Assembly: GCA_947642555.1 (NCBI GenBank)
Contig: CANRSX010000021.1
Location: 1-64,000 of the forward strand
DNA from: an uncultured Roseburia sp.
GTDB lineage: Bacteria; Bacillota; Clostridia; Lachnospirales; Lachnospiraceae
Length of the DNA: 64,000 bases
Direction of reading: 5' to 3'
Part shown: piece by piece, positions 45,107 to 53,935 of the stretch
Numbering within the stretch: the first letter of the stretch is position 1
How the letters are laid out: the number at the start of each line of letters is the position of its first letter
The notes under the pieces: model-generated
What the model was told of the DNA's origin: nothing
Databases searched by the model: none
Seen by the model: only the letters and a program-made list of their open reading frames with translations
Made by a program: the position numbers and the translations under genes

Positions 45107-46090
45107 ATGAAGATACAGATTCCGGCAACCGGAATTGTGAAGGAGCAGACTTTTTGCACAGACAAAAGCGTTTCCATCATTTACGGTTATAACGATCATG
45201 GAAAGACCACAATCTTAAAAGCAATCAGCCAGGTACTTTCCCAAAAATTAATGGAAGACTTTATTTTTGGCGGAGTCTCCGTCCTCTCCGTGTACATTCC
45301 GACCAACCGGTTAATTGTGAGCAAAACCAGGACCGATGATTTCCGCCCGCGGGATATCGAAGAATTTGTACAGTACCAGGAGGATGCCCAGGAGGATTTC
45401 AGTCTGCATTTAAAGCGGATACGGGACTATCTGCAGGAAGACGCAAAGTCGTGCGATCTGATCCGCCGGGTTCTTCAGTCTGTTTTTGAGAAATCTGTCA
45501 CGGATCTGTCCATCCGGCACAGCGACGGGATCGAGAATATCATCAACCTGTTTTCCTGCATTCTCTGGGCAATGACCTGGGATACGGATCTTTCTTCCAT
45601 GACCGCAGAACAATTTACCGCGCTCATTTCAGAGAAAGAGGTCTGTGTCCTGATCGATGAACTTGAGATGTTTCTGCATGTAAACGTCCAGGCGAGACTT
45701 ATCAGAAGTCTTACAGAGACATTTCCGAATTGTCATTTTATCATGACCACCCACTCCCCGCTTCTGCTGACCAGATACCGCGATCTGTGCGTGTTCAATA
45801 TCAGGGACGGCGTCCTGCATCCGATTGAGGGGGATCTCTATTATAAAGATCTGGATATGGTCTATGAAAGCTGGTTTGATGTCGACGAATATCCGTGGCA
45901 GATCCGGGAGGATATCAATTATCTCGGTCAGGTTTCCCTTGGCATAGAAATTCCTGATTCCACCCGAATCAGATCCATATCAGAACGGATGGGCAGAGAT
46001 TATCCCAATCTGCACTCCAGATACAACACACTCATTGTAAAAGCTCTACAGGCAGGAGAAACCCATGATAAGCATCAGACGCACCTATAA
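45107..46090 (+). CDS. OLD/PtuA-like AAA ATPase (defence candidate, component 1)
   Basis: A 327-residue ABC/SMC-type ATPase. Walker A is GYNDHGKT (27-34), a degenerate signature RHSDGIENIINL is at 137-148, Walker B VLIDELE is at 181-187 and the H-loop TTHSP at 214-218. The last two are characteristic of the OLD, RecF and PtuA group. It is shorter than PtuA because the middle coiled part is only about 100 residues. No TOPRIM domain is fused. The C-terminal 100 residues are acidic and may bind the HNH partner. Its end overlaps the HNH gene by 26 bases. Confidence 0.85.
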   Translation: MKIQIPATGIVKEQTFCTDKSVSIIYGYNDHGKTTILKAISQVLSQKLMEDFIFGGVSVLSVYIPTNRLIVSKTRTDDFRPRDIEEFVQYQEDAQEDFSLHLKRIRDYLQEDAKSCDLIRRVLQSVFEKSVTDLSIRHSDGIENIINLFSCILWAMTWDTDLSSMTAEQFTALISEKEVCVLIDELEMFLHVNVQARLIRSLTETFPNCHFIMTTHSPLLLTRYRDLCVFNIRDGVLHPIEGDLYYKDLDMVYESWFDVDEYPWQIREDINYLGQVSLGIEIPDSTRIRSISERMGRDYPNLHSRYNTLIVKALQAGETHDKHQTHL

Positions 46091-46733
46091 AAACAAAGCG
46101 CCAAAGCAGCTCGCCGGCACAAACCGTACATTTAAAGCTGCCATCCGCGGAATGTCCGCAAAGGATGCCTGGCAGTACTATAAACAGCACGAAAAACACT
46201 ACAGCTATAATACCCCGGAAACCAAGCGCATTTTCCGGAACATGAATTTCAAACGATGTTCCTTCTGCACCAAAGTGATCGACGATTTTGACACAGCCAT
46301 GACGGTGGAACATATCGAAACCAAACACGACCATCCGCAGAAAATTTTCCAGTGGAGCAATCTGCTGTGCGCATGCCAGACCTGCAATACCAAGCGAAGT
46401 ACCACTCCCCGGGATCGGAAGCAGTATCTGGATCCGACCAGAATCCCGGATCTCGAACGATACTTTTCCTTCCTCCCCGACGGCACGATTCACCCGGATA
46501 ACAGCCTGCCGCCAGAAGAACAGCAGAAAGCGGACTATATGATCCGGCTGTACCGGCTGGACCGGAAAGACCTTGAATGTGAACGCAGGGAATTTTTTAA
46601 AAACCTGCTGGAAAGCGACAGCTTTTCCTCCTTTTTGGAAAAGCAGGATCCTTCCAGCCAGAATATAATATTTTTATCGGTTTTTACATACTATAGGAGG
46701 TGCAGAGAGCGTTATGGACAACAGGGAAGGTAA
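46065..46733 (+). CDS. PtuB/TIGR02646-like HNH endonuclease (defence candidate, component 2)
   Basis: A 222-residue HNH nuclease. A zinc site is formed by CSFC (65-68) and CQTC (104-107); between them are the catalytic-type histidine in VEHIETK (His83) and QWSNLL, followed by NTKRS and YLDP (121-124). This spacing is that of PtuB, the nuclease of Septu and of some retrons. GGAG six bases before the ATG shows the start. The gene overlaps both neighbours (26 bases upstream, 20 downstream), so the three proteins are probably made in fixed ratio. Confidence 0.85.
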   Translation: MISIRRTYKNKAPKQLAGTNRTFKAAIRGMSAKDAWQYYKQHEKHYSYNTPETKRIFRNMNFKRCSFCTKVIDDFDTAMTVEHIETKHDHPQKIFQWSNLLCACQTCNTKRSTTPRDRKQYLDPTRIPDLERYFSFLPDGTIHPDNSLPPEEQQKADYMIRLYRLDRKDLECERREFFKNLLESDSFSSFLEKQDPSSQNIIFLSVFTYYRRCRERYGQQGR

Positions 46734-48387
46734 GGAATTCATCTTGGATCAGACTACCATCAAAAAATTACTGACCATATACAAATTAAAAATCCCCGAT
46801 TTTCAGCGGAATTTTGTCTGGAAAAAGGGAAAAAAAGAACAGCTCCTGGAATCTCTGTTCCGCGGTTTTCCAATCGGCGCCATCACCTTATATCAGGACG
46901 ATAACGCATACTATATCATCGACGGACTACAGAGGATCAACACGCTAAGCCAGTATCTCTCCTGTCCGTATACCGTGATCCCATTTGCGGAGTTTTATAA
47001 AAAAACAGAGGCGGATGTGACTGCTTTTTTACAGGAAAAGGGACTTGCAGATCAGTCTGTCCGGCTGAAAAAACAGCTTCAGCAGTGGTATGGAAATTTA
47101 AAACAGCTCTACGAATATGAAAAAATCAGCGTGCTTTACCGCGTGTTAAATCCAAAGGATCAGAAAAAGCCTTCTGCCTTTTCCGATCTGACGCTGGTGG
47201 AGGAGCTGCATGAGATCGTAAAAAGCGCCATCGAGATCGCACATGATGATATCGCACTGATCATCTACAAGGGAGATAAAAATGATCTGCCAGATCTCTT
47301 TAAAAATATCAATACCGGAAGTGTGGCGCTCTCCCAGTACGAAATTCTCCAGTCTGTGTGGAATGATTATTTTCTGGATGAAACAAAGCTGCCCGAAACC
47401 TTTGATGCGTTTAACCGGGAACTTGTATTAATTCAGGATGATTATGATATCCAGGCCGTAAAAGAGCGCGGCAGATTTGATATTTTCAAAAACATTGTCG
47501 GCCTGAACCACCTGATCTGCTGTAATGAGAAAAGCGAAACCCTCTTCCGTTTTGCGGCGTTTAAAAAGATTTCCCCTCTCCCTGTGGGCGAAGGGATGTT
47601 GAAATATTATGAAAATGGCAGCGTGGGATTCGAAATCTGGTCCACACTCCTGTGCGGCGCATCCAATAAAATTATAGATGCAGTCGACCTGATCTTTCAA
47701 CGCACGGGGCAGCAGGATCAGATCAACCGCTTTGTACACGACTTAAACAGAATCATCCTGGATGCAGTCGATACTGCGATTCAGAAGCTTGCCGGTAACA
47801 GCTGTTCTGTCATGGAGACGAAATATCATTCCCTCTATATCATAGCCGGGATTGTTTTCTCCGAATATGATATTGATGCGGCAGAGCTGCGCATTAGAAA
47901 GACAAATGTAAACAGCAGGATTTTCGAGGAAAGCCTGCATCTGGAGCGGCACATTGAAGAACACTGGTTTATGGATGAAAACAGGCAGATGGGGTTCTTC
48001 AATGGAAAAATTGGGGAGCTGTTAAAGATGAAATCCGATCCTGACGGGCGGCAGATGACAGATACCGTCAGATCCCGTAAACCGACTGCGGATCTGACCA
48101 TCACAATCGAAGGACAGGTTATTCAGGCAGATACTGTCAAAGAATTTTACAGAAATATCTTTTCTTATCTGTCCCTGCATAAGATTGACTTCTCACATCT
48201 TGTGCCTTACGCCACCGGTCAGAAACGGTATCTGATTCACACGGAAAACCGGCACCTCTCCGGCACTCCGTTTTTCAATCCGTTAAGGATTGGTGACTAT
48301 TTCATCGAAACACACAAGAGCAAATCCGCCGCATTGAGGGATATTTGCAGTTTCCTGAAAAAAGCCGGGGTTGATGTTACCGAATGA
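46714..48387 (+). CDS. DUF262 (GmrS/SspE N-domain-like) protein (defence candidate, component 3)
   Basis: A 557-residue protein whose N-terminal 250 residues are a DUF262 domain: IPDFQRNFVWKKGKKEQLLESL (QR at 31-32) and YIIDGLQRINTL (DGLQR at 70-74), the ParB/sulfiredoxin-like nucleotide-using motif. In GmrSD and SspE this domain is fused to a DUF1524 HNH nuclease; none is seen here. The C-terminal 75 residues (RYLIHTENRHLSG, FFNPLRIGDYFIETHKSK) look like a small separate domain. AGGAGGTG lies 12 bases before the ATG. Last gene of the operon. Confidence 0.85.
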   Translation: MDNREGKEFILDQTTIKKLLTIYKLKIPDFQRNFVWKKGKKEQLLESLFRGFPIGAITLYQDDNAYYIIDGLQRINTLSQYLSCPYTVIPFAEFYKKTEADVTAFLQEKGLADQSVRLKKQLQQWYGNLKQLYEYEKISVLYRVLNPKDQKKPSAFSDLTLVEELHEIVKSAIEIAHDDIALIIYKGDKNDLPDLFKNINTGSVALSQYEILQSVWNDYFLDETKLPETFDAFNRELVLIQDDYDIQAVKERGRFDIFKNIVGLNHLICCNEKSETLFRFAAFKKISPLPVGEGMLKYYENGSVGFEIWSTLLCGASNKIIDAVDLIFQRTGQQDQINRFVHDLNRIILDAVDTAIQKLAGNSCSVMETKYHSLYIIAGIVFSEYDIDAAELRIRKTNVNSRIFEESLHLERHIEEHWFMDENRQMGFFNGKIGELLKMKSDPDGRQMTDTVRSRKPTADLTITIEGQVIQADTVKEFYRNIFSYLSLHKIDFSHLVPYATGQKRYLIHTENRHLSGTPFFNPLRIGDYFIETHKSKSAALRDICSFLKKAGVDVTE

Positions 48388-48426
48388 AACGTTTCCCATA
48401 CCCGTCATCCAGACACTCCCCTTCCC

Positions 48427-50787
48427 TCACACGGGAATCAGCCGCATCAGCACCGCCGTATGCGCGGGGAGCGTTACCTCAAAGCAGAGCCCTCCCTCCC
48501 CGGCCGTCATGGACATGAGCTCGTATCCCGGCCCAATCTGCGCTCTGATGTGCGCCGCGATCTCACCCGACAGCGCCACGGACGTATCGAGCCCGCGCTC
48601 GAGCGCCATGACGCTGCCGTGGTTTTCATCGAGGGTGTACCGCTCCAGAAGCCAGCTCCCGGCCCGCACCGGCAGCGCCACGCTCACCTGATCCGGCTCC
48701 GTCTCATGAAATACCGCGTCCACATCCTCCGGCAGCAGATTATATGGATGGTTGCAGAAAAATAAGGTCGGATGCTCATAGTGAAACAGCAGCAGCACGA
48801 GCTCTCCCTCCGGGTCACCGGTCAGCACAAAAAAATCCCCTGTCCCGATCACCGTCTCCCGCAGCATGCGAAAAAAACGCAGCGCAAAAAACACGGGCTT
48901 CGGAATTCCGCGGTCGGTCAGAAGGCTGAAGATCCCGTGCGTCAGCCTCCCGTCCGGCTGCATACGGACCATGTCATCCGGCCTCTCAAAGGGGATACAG
49001 TTCCGCTCTGAGAGGGTCGGAAGGATCAGGCCCGACAGCAGGCCGGCACAGCTCTGCAGCTGATACAGGAGAAAGACCGCCGCATAGGGCGTATCGTTTA
49101 AGGCCAGATTTTCATGCAGATCCAAAAGCAGATTTCCATAGACCGGCACCTTCCTGTCCGGATACACACGCTCCAGTACCTGGTGAAAGGTTTTCATCCT
49201 CCGGGACAGGAAATGCGGATTCGCAGAAAACCGGTATTCCTTTTCCGAATCCGACACATAGCGGTCCTCCCTGGTCGTGTATCCGGCAATCAGATCCACC
49301 GTGATAAAATCCCATGTCAGCTCTTTTACCCCGGGCAGCCCAAAAAGCTCCTCGTCATCCGGCCGGACCCGCTCCGCATGATACAGGTAGAGCCCCACCT
49401 CTATCGTCCCGCAGAACCGCCGGATCAGGGCGGACACCGCCGCAAGCTTTACGGCAATCGCCTTTTTCTCCTGCGCGGACAGGCCCCAGAGCGGCCGGTT
49501 AAAATCCGCCAGCACGCACTCGAACCGCCAGCCCCCCATCCTCTCCTTCCCGAATTCCCGGGCCGCCTGCGCGAGAAAATCCTCCATCATCCGGTCCGTG
49601 GGCTCCGACGGATCGACGCGGAAAAGAATCATGGGATTCATGCCGAGCTCATGGATGACCCCGATGGCAGGAAACGAGCGGTAAAACCGGTACGAACCCG
49701 TCTTCTCATCGTATTCCATATCCGGCGGCCAGAACACCGTATTGATCCGCACATACCGCAGCGAAAGCTCCCGGCTCACGCTTCTTAACTGTTCGCAGAT
49801 CACGCGATCCGACAGATGTCTTACCTCCCCCACGAACGCAATATCCGTCGCGGGAAGCGCCATGTCGCTTCTGTCCCGTTTTTTGCACCGGATCTCCTTT
49901 TTTCCGCTCTTCCTGCCGGAGGGCGCGCCAAAGGAGTCCAGCTGTCCGATCAGACGGCATGATTCCGTATAATAAGGATTATCGCTGACCAGGATGTCCG
50001 GCTGCGCAGAGGACGCATGTTCCTTTCTGTACTGCGTCGGCGTCTGTCCGTACCGTTCCCGGAAGGCCTGATTCAGGGAGACAATATTGGAAAACCCAAG
50101 GATCCCCGTCAGAGACGTCACCGTATCCTGCGTGTGGATGAGGTATTTTCCCAGCGCGGCCAGCCGTCGTCCCGAAAGGTAACGGTTCATCGGCTGTCCC
50201 AGCACCTGCCGGACATAGCCTGACGTATACTGCTGCGTCAGCGCAAGCTCCTGTGAGAGCAGCTGAAGCGTCCACTCCCTGCGATATTCCTGATTCATCA
50301 GATAGCGCAGCTTCTTTTCCCGCATTTTATACGGTTCCGTCTCAGACTCCGCCGCCCGCGCAAGAAGCGCATGGACGATCCGGCGAATGTCCTCCCGCAG
50401 CCGTCGTTCGGAGAGCGCCGGTGAAAAATAATCGGAAAGCAGCCGCATCATCTCCTGATACAGCTTCTGATCGCTGTACTGTCCCCGCCTGGCCGAATTG
50501 ACCCAGATCTGCGGCATCATGAACTGGCACTGGCTGCCCACATAGTCCATACTGATACAGCAGAACGCACAGACCGCCTCCCTCGTATCCTTAAGCTCCA
50601 GCTGTTCCTCCTGCACTGTCTGCATGGAAAACAGATCCATCTCATGCAGCAGGAATGTTTCTTCCCGGCACACGCGCAGATGCCCCCGCACAACAAACAT
50701 CAGACAGAGGCTTTCCGCCGGCAGCCGGATCTCCTCCCCCGCCTCACTCACCCTGATAAAAAACGGCAGAAACAAATAATCCTCCAT
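48427..50787 (-). CDS. AraC-family regulator fused to a GH39-like domain
   Basis: A 786-residue protein. The N-terminus holds a cupin-like sensor (to about 120), then the AraC double helix-turn-helix (WTLQLLSQELALTQQYTSGYVRQVLGQPMNRYL and VTSLTGILGFSNIVSLNQAFRERYGQTPTQYRKEH, to about 255). The last 480 residues follow the pattern of glycoside hydrolase family 39 (beta-xylosidase-like TIM barrel: FPAIGVIHELGMNPMILF). Such fusions are regulators that sense a glycoside in Lachnospiraceae; the catalytic acids are not assured here. It is divergent from the esterase and MFS genes, its likely targets. Confidence 0.85.
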   Translation of the reverse strand: MEDYLFLPFFIRVSEAGEEIRLPAESLCLMFVVRGHLRVCREETFLLHEMDLFSMQTVQEEQLELKDTREAVCAFCCISMDYVGSQCQFMMPQIWVNSARRGQYSDQKLYQEMMRLLSDYFSPALSERRLREDIRRIVHALLARAAESETEPYKMREKKLRYLMNQEYRREWTLQLLSQELALTQQYTSGYVRQVLGQPMNRYLSGRRLAALGKYLIHTQDTVTSLTGILGFSNIVSLNQAFRERYGQTPTQYRKEHASSAQPDILVSDNPYYTESCRLIGQLDSFGAPSGRKSGKKEIRCKKRDRSDMALPATDIAFVGEVRHLSDRVICEQLRSVSRELSLRYVRINTVFWPPDMEYDEKTGSYRFYRSFPAIGVIHELGMNPMILFRVDPSEPTDRMMEDFLAQAAREFGKERMGGWRFECVLADFNRPLWGLSAQEKKAIAVKLAAVSALIRRFCGTIEVGLYLYHAERVRPDDEELFGLPGVKELTWDFITVDLIAGYTTREDRYVSDSEKEYRFSANPHFLSRRMKTFHQVLERVYPDRKVPVYGNLLLDLHENLALNDTPYAAVFLLYQLQSCAGLLSGLILPTLSERNCIPFERPDDMVRMQPDGRLTHGIFSLLTDRGIPKPVFFALRFFRMLRETVIGTGDFFVLTGDPEGELVLLLFHYEHPTLFFCNHPYNLLPEDVDAVFHETEPDQVSVALPVRAGSWLLERYTLDENHGSVMALERGLDTSVALSGEIAAHIRAQIGPGYELMSMTAGEGGLCFEVTLPAHTAVLMRLIPV

Positions 50788-51013
50788 ACTTCTCTCCTCT
50801 TCTTTTTATACCAGACGTCAGAATCCCTTCCGCCCGCGTCATCTGCAAAAACATTCATATTTTTTTCAGATATTATAACAGAAATTTCAGAAAAGAAACC
50901 ATTTCCGAAAAAAAATCCTGAAATTATTTTTTCCGTCCAAAGAATCCATTTGTTTTTCGCATTTTTCTGCAAGAAAATATTTACAGAAAGACACAGCAAG
51001 GAGGTATCTGATT

Positions 51014-52528
51014 ATGGCAATGCATCAGGCAACCGTAAAAAACGGCGTTCTCGAGGGCGTCCCGGGCGGCAATCCCGCGGTCACGGTCTTTAAGGGCATC
51101 CCTTACGCCGCCCCGCCCGTGGGAGAGCTCCGCTGGCGTCCGCCGCAGCCGGCAGCGGACTGGGAGGGCGTGCGGCGGGCTTACACCTTCCGCGGCATCT
51201 GCCCGCAGCTGATTCTTCCGGAGGACCATCCGCTGGCGGCGGACAATCCCCCTCCCTTTGAGGAAATCAGTGAGGACTGTCTGTATCTGAATGTGTGGAC
51301 CCCGGCGAAATCCCCGGAGGAAAAGCTCCCGGTGCTCTTCTGGATCCACGGCGGTGCAAATGTAGGAGGGTTTGGACATATGTCCGCCTTTGACGGGGAG
51401 GGTTTCGCGAAGCGCGGCGTCATCCTGGTCACCTTCACCTGGCGGGTCAACATTTTCGGCTGGCTCGTTCACCCGGAGCTCTCCGCGGAATCCGACCGCC
51501 ATATTTCCGGCAACTATGCCGTGATGGATCAGATCGCCGCCCTCACCTGGGTACGGGAAAATATCGCGGCCTTCGGCGGGGATCCCGACTGCATCACGGT
51601 GGCCGGACAGTCCGCCGGAGCCAGCAGCACCCAGCTTTTGTGCACCACTCCGCTGACGCGCGGCATGATAAAGCGCGCCATCATGCAGAGCGGCGGCGGT
51701 TTTGCCCTGTTTTCCTCGCACGATTTTCTGACCTTACAGCAGGCTGAGGCGACGGTCGATCTGAAACGCGCCCTCGGCGTCAGCACTATAGAAGAGGCCA
51801 GGAAGCTTGACAGCAGCGAGATCATTTCCCGCATTTTTTCACCGAAAGCCGCAGGCGCATACCTGCCCATGCCGGTGGCGGACGGCTATGTCTTCCCGAA
51901 GACCATGGCGGAAATGATCCTGGAAGGGGATTACCATCAGATCCAGTATATGATCGGCTGCACCTGCGACGAGACGGCCATGTACATTTTTCCGGAGGAC
52001 CGGGAGCTGTTTCTCGCGGATCAGCGGACGGAATACGGGGACGCGGCAAAGGATTATCTCGCGCTCTGTGATTTTCTGAACGATGATGCGGCTTTCCGCT
52101 ACCACTTAAAATACCGCAGCGCGGAGATGCTGCAGACAGGGATTGACGTATGGACTACAGTGATCGAAAAACATGGCACAACGCCACCGTATGTCTACAG
52201 CTTTAACCGGAGAGTGCCCGGCGACGACCTGGGGGCATTTCATTCCTGCGAGCTTTTTTATCAGTTCGAGACCCTCGACCGCACCAGGCGCGCCTACACC
52301 GGCGAGGATTATGAGCTGTCCAAACAGATGGCGGCCTACTGGAGCAATTACATAAAGACCGGCAGCCCCAACGGCCCCGGCCTGACCGAATGGACGACCT
52401 ACACCACCGCCGCCCCTGCCGTCATGCAGCTTAAGCCCGGCCCTCACATGGGATGGCTGGAAGGAAACCCGCGAATGGAATTCCGCAAAAACTTTATTCT
52501 CAAAAACGGAGGAACTACACATGAATGA
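51014..52528 (+). CDS. Type-B carboxylesterase
   Basis: A 504-residue alpha/beta hydrolase of the carboxylesterase/PnbA family. Oxyanion-hole segment WIHGGANVGG, nucleophile elbow GQSAGASS (Ser about 197), acid and His in the C-terminal part (SCELFYQF region) fit the family. SEDCLYLNVWTP is diagnostic. No signal peptide, so it acts in the cytoplasm, probably on an ester imported by the next gene's transporter. AAGGAGG precedes the ATG. It overlaps the MFS gene by eight bases. Confidence 0.92.
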   Translation: MAMHQATVKNGVLEGVPGGNPAVTVFKGIPYAAPPVGELRWRPPQPAADWEGVRRAYTFRGICPQLILPEDHPLAADNPPPFEEISEDCLYLNVWTPAKSPEEKLPVLFWIHGGANVGGFGHMSAFDGEGFAKRGVILVTFTWRVNIFGWLVHPELSAESDRHISGNYAVMDQIAALTWVRENIAAFGGDPDCITVAGQSAGASSTQLLCTTPLTRGMIKRAIMQSGGGFALFSSHDFLTLQQAEATVDLKRALGVSTIEEARKLDSSEIISRIFSPKAAGAYLPMPVADGYVFPKTMAEMILEGDYHQIQYMIGCTCDETAMYIFPEDRELFLADQRTEYGDAAKDYLALCDFLNDDAAFRYHLKYRSAEMLQTGIDVWTTVIEKHGTTPPYVYSFNRRVPGDDLGAFHSCELFYQFETLDRTRRAYTGEDYELSKQMAAYWSNYIKTGSPNGPGLTEWTTYTTAAPAVMQLKPGPHMGWLEGNPRMEFRKNFILKNGGTTHE

Positions 52529-53843
52529 CACAACGAAAAAATCATATTTTAACCACTGGTTTATCGTCTTCGGCGTGCTGGGCTGCAACAATCTGCTGAT
52601 CTGCCTGCTCTGCAACACCGCCGGGATGTTCGTCACCCCGGTCATGGACGAATTCGGATGGTCGAGGACAGCGGCCACCATGTACCTGACCCTCTTTAAC
52701 TGGATTGCCGCGGCCATGCAGCCGCTGGTGGGCAGGCTGTTCGACAAATATAGTATCAAGCGCATCATGCTGGCGGTCATCGTCGTCTTCGGCTGCGCTT
52801 TCATCTGGACCGGCACCCTGACCTCGCCCTGGCAGTGGAATGTCTACGGCGTGATCTACGGCGTCTGCGCCGGGTTCTTTATGTATCTGCCGGGCCCTGT
52901 ACTGTTCAACCGCTGGTTTAAGCAGAAAATGTCCCTGGCCATGTCTTTAGGCGGCATCGTGACCGGCATCATCGGATTTTTCTTAAACACGACACTTGTC
53001 GCAAGCATCCAGAATGTGGGCTGGGGAAAAACGCGTATGATTTTAGGACTTGTCACAATGATCGTCTGCTTCCTCTTAACCCTGCTGTTTGTAAAGGATT
53101 CCCCGGAAAAAGCGGGAATGCAGGCCTACGGCGCGGATCCGGCGGACGGCGGCAGAAGCGCGGGCAAAGCGCAGGCCGGCGGTTCGGACGTTTCTGAAAA
53201 TGCGAAGGCCGGCGGGGATGTCCCGGCCGCAGAGGAGGGCTTTACCTACCAGCAGGTGTGGAAATGTCCGGCCTTTTATCTGGTCCTGTTTTACGGCTTC
53301 CTCGTCATCATCCTGGCAAGCTTTTCCCAGCAGATGTTCAGCTATGCCGAAGCCATGCCCGTCGGCGTGGAAGCCGCCGCAAAGCTGTTTGCCGCCCTGT
53401 CCATCATCTCCCTGGCCATAGGGCCTGTCGTGGGCTTTATGTATGATAAGATCGGCGGCATCGCGGGCAACTTTATCATCTGCGCCTTAAGCACCGTGGG
53501 AATGCTACTGATGGTCATGGGAAACGGCGAGAGCCTTCCGCTCTTCTACGCCGGATACGGCATTTTCAATGTCATCATGACCTCCATGACGCTGGGCGTG
53601 CCGCTGCTGGTCAAATATGTGTTCGGCACGCGCGATTACTCAAAGATCCTCTCGAAGGTGACCCTGGTGCTCCTGGTCTCAGGCGGCGTGGCCAACATCA
53701 TCTACGCCCAGCTCTATGACATCAGCGGAACCTACACGACCTTCCCGGTCATGGTGCTGATCTTAGCCGCCATATCAGCGGCAATCGTCCCGCTGACCTC
53801 GGTGCTGGCGAAGCGCTCGCGGAAAAAGTTTGGGATTTCATAA
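52521..53843 (+). CDS. MFS transporter
   Basis: A 440-residue major facilitator with twelve predicted helices and a Gly/Ala-rich central loop (about 195-235). The first loop (GRLFDKYSIKR) and the start pattern WSRTAATMYLTLFNWIAAAMQPLVG resemble OFA-like and monocarboxylate transporters. It is coupled to the carboxylesterase (ATG overlaps its stop), suggesting uptake of the ester substrate or export of its product. Confidence 0.92.
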   Translation: MNDTTKKSYFNHWFIVFGVLGCNNLLICLLCNTAGMFVTPVMDEFGWSRTAATMYLTLFNWIAAAMQPLVGRLFDKYSIKRIMLAVIVVFGCAFIWTGTLTSPWQWNVYGVIYGVCAGFFMYLPGPVLFNRWFKQKMSLAMSLGGIVTGIIGFFLNTTLVASIQNVGWGKTRMILGLVTMIVCFLLTLLFVKDSPEKAGMQAYGADPADGGRSAGKAQAGGSDVSENAKAGGDVPAAEEGFTYQQVWKCPAFYLVLFYGFLVIILASFSQQMFSYAEAMPVGVEAAAKLFAALSIISLAIGPVVGFMYDKIGGIAGNFIICALSTVGMLLMVMGNGESLPLFYAGYGIFNVIMTSMTLGVPLLVKYVFGTRDYSKILSKVTLVLLVSGGVANIIYAQLYDISGTYTTFPVMVLILAAISAAIVPLTSVLAKRSRKKFGIS

Positions 53844-53866
53844 AAATATACGAATTCTCTGAGATT

Positions 53867-53899
53867 TGGCCGATCCCGCCTATGGCGCTGGATCGGCCA
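53867..53899 (+). terminator. Intrinsic terminator of the esterase-MFS operon
   Basis: TGGCCGATCC (53867-53876) pairs with GGATCGGCCA (53890-53899), followed by GGTTTTG. It separates the MFS gene from the convergent MATE gene. Confidence 0.8.
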
Positions 53900-53935
53900 G
53901 GTTTTGCCCGGCCATATGCTCCTCCCATATAGTAT

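Noticed and set aside
45107-46733. PARIS or Gabija assignment of the ATPase operon
   Set aside because: No TOPRIM domain or UvrD helicase is present; the nuclease is HNH, so Septu-like is the closest.
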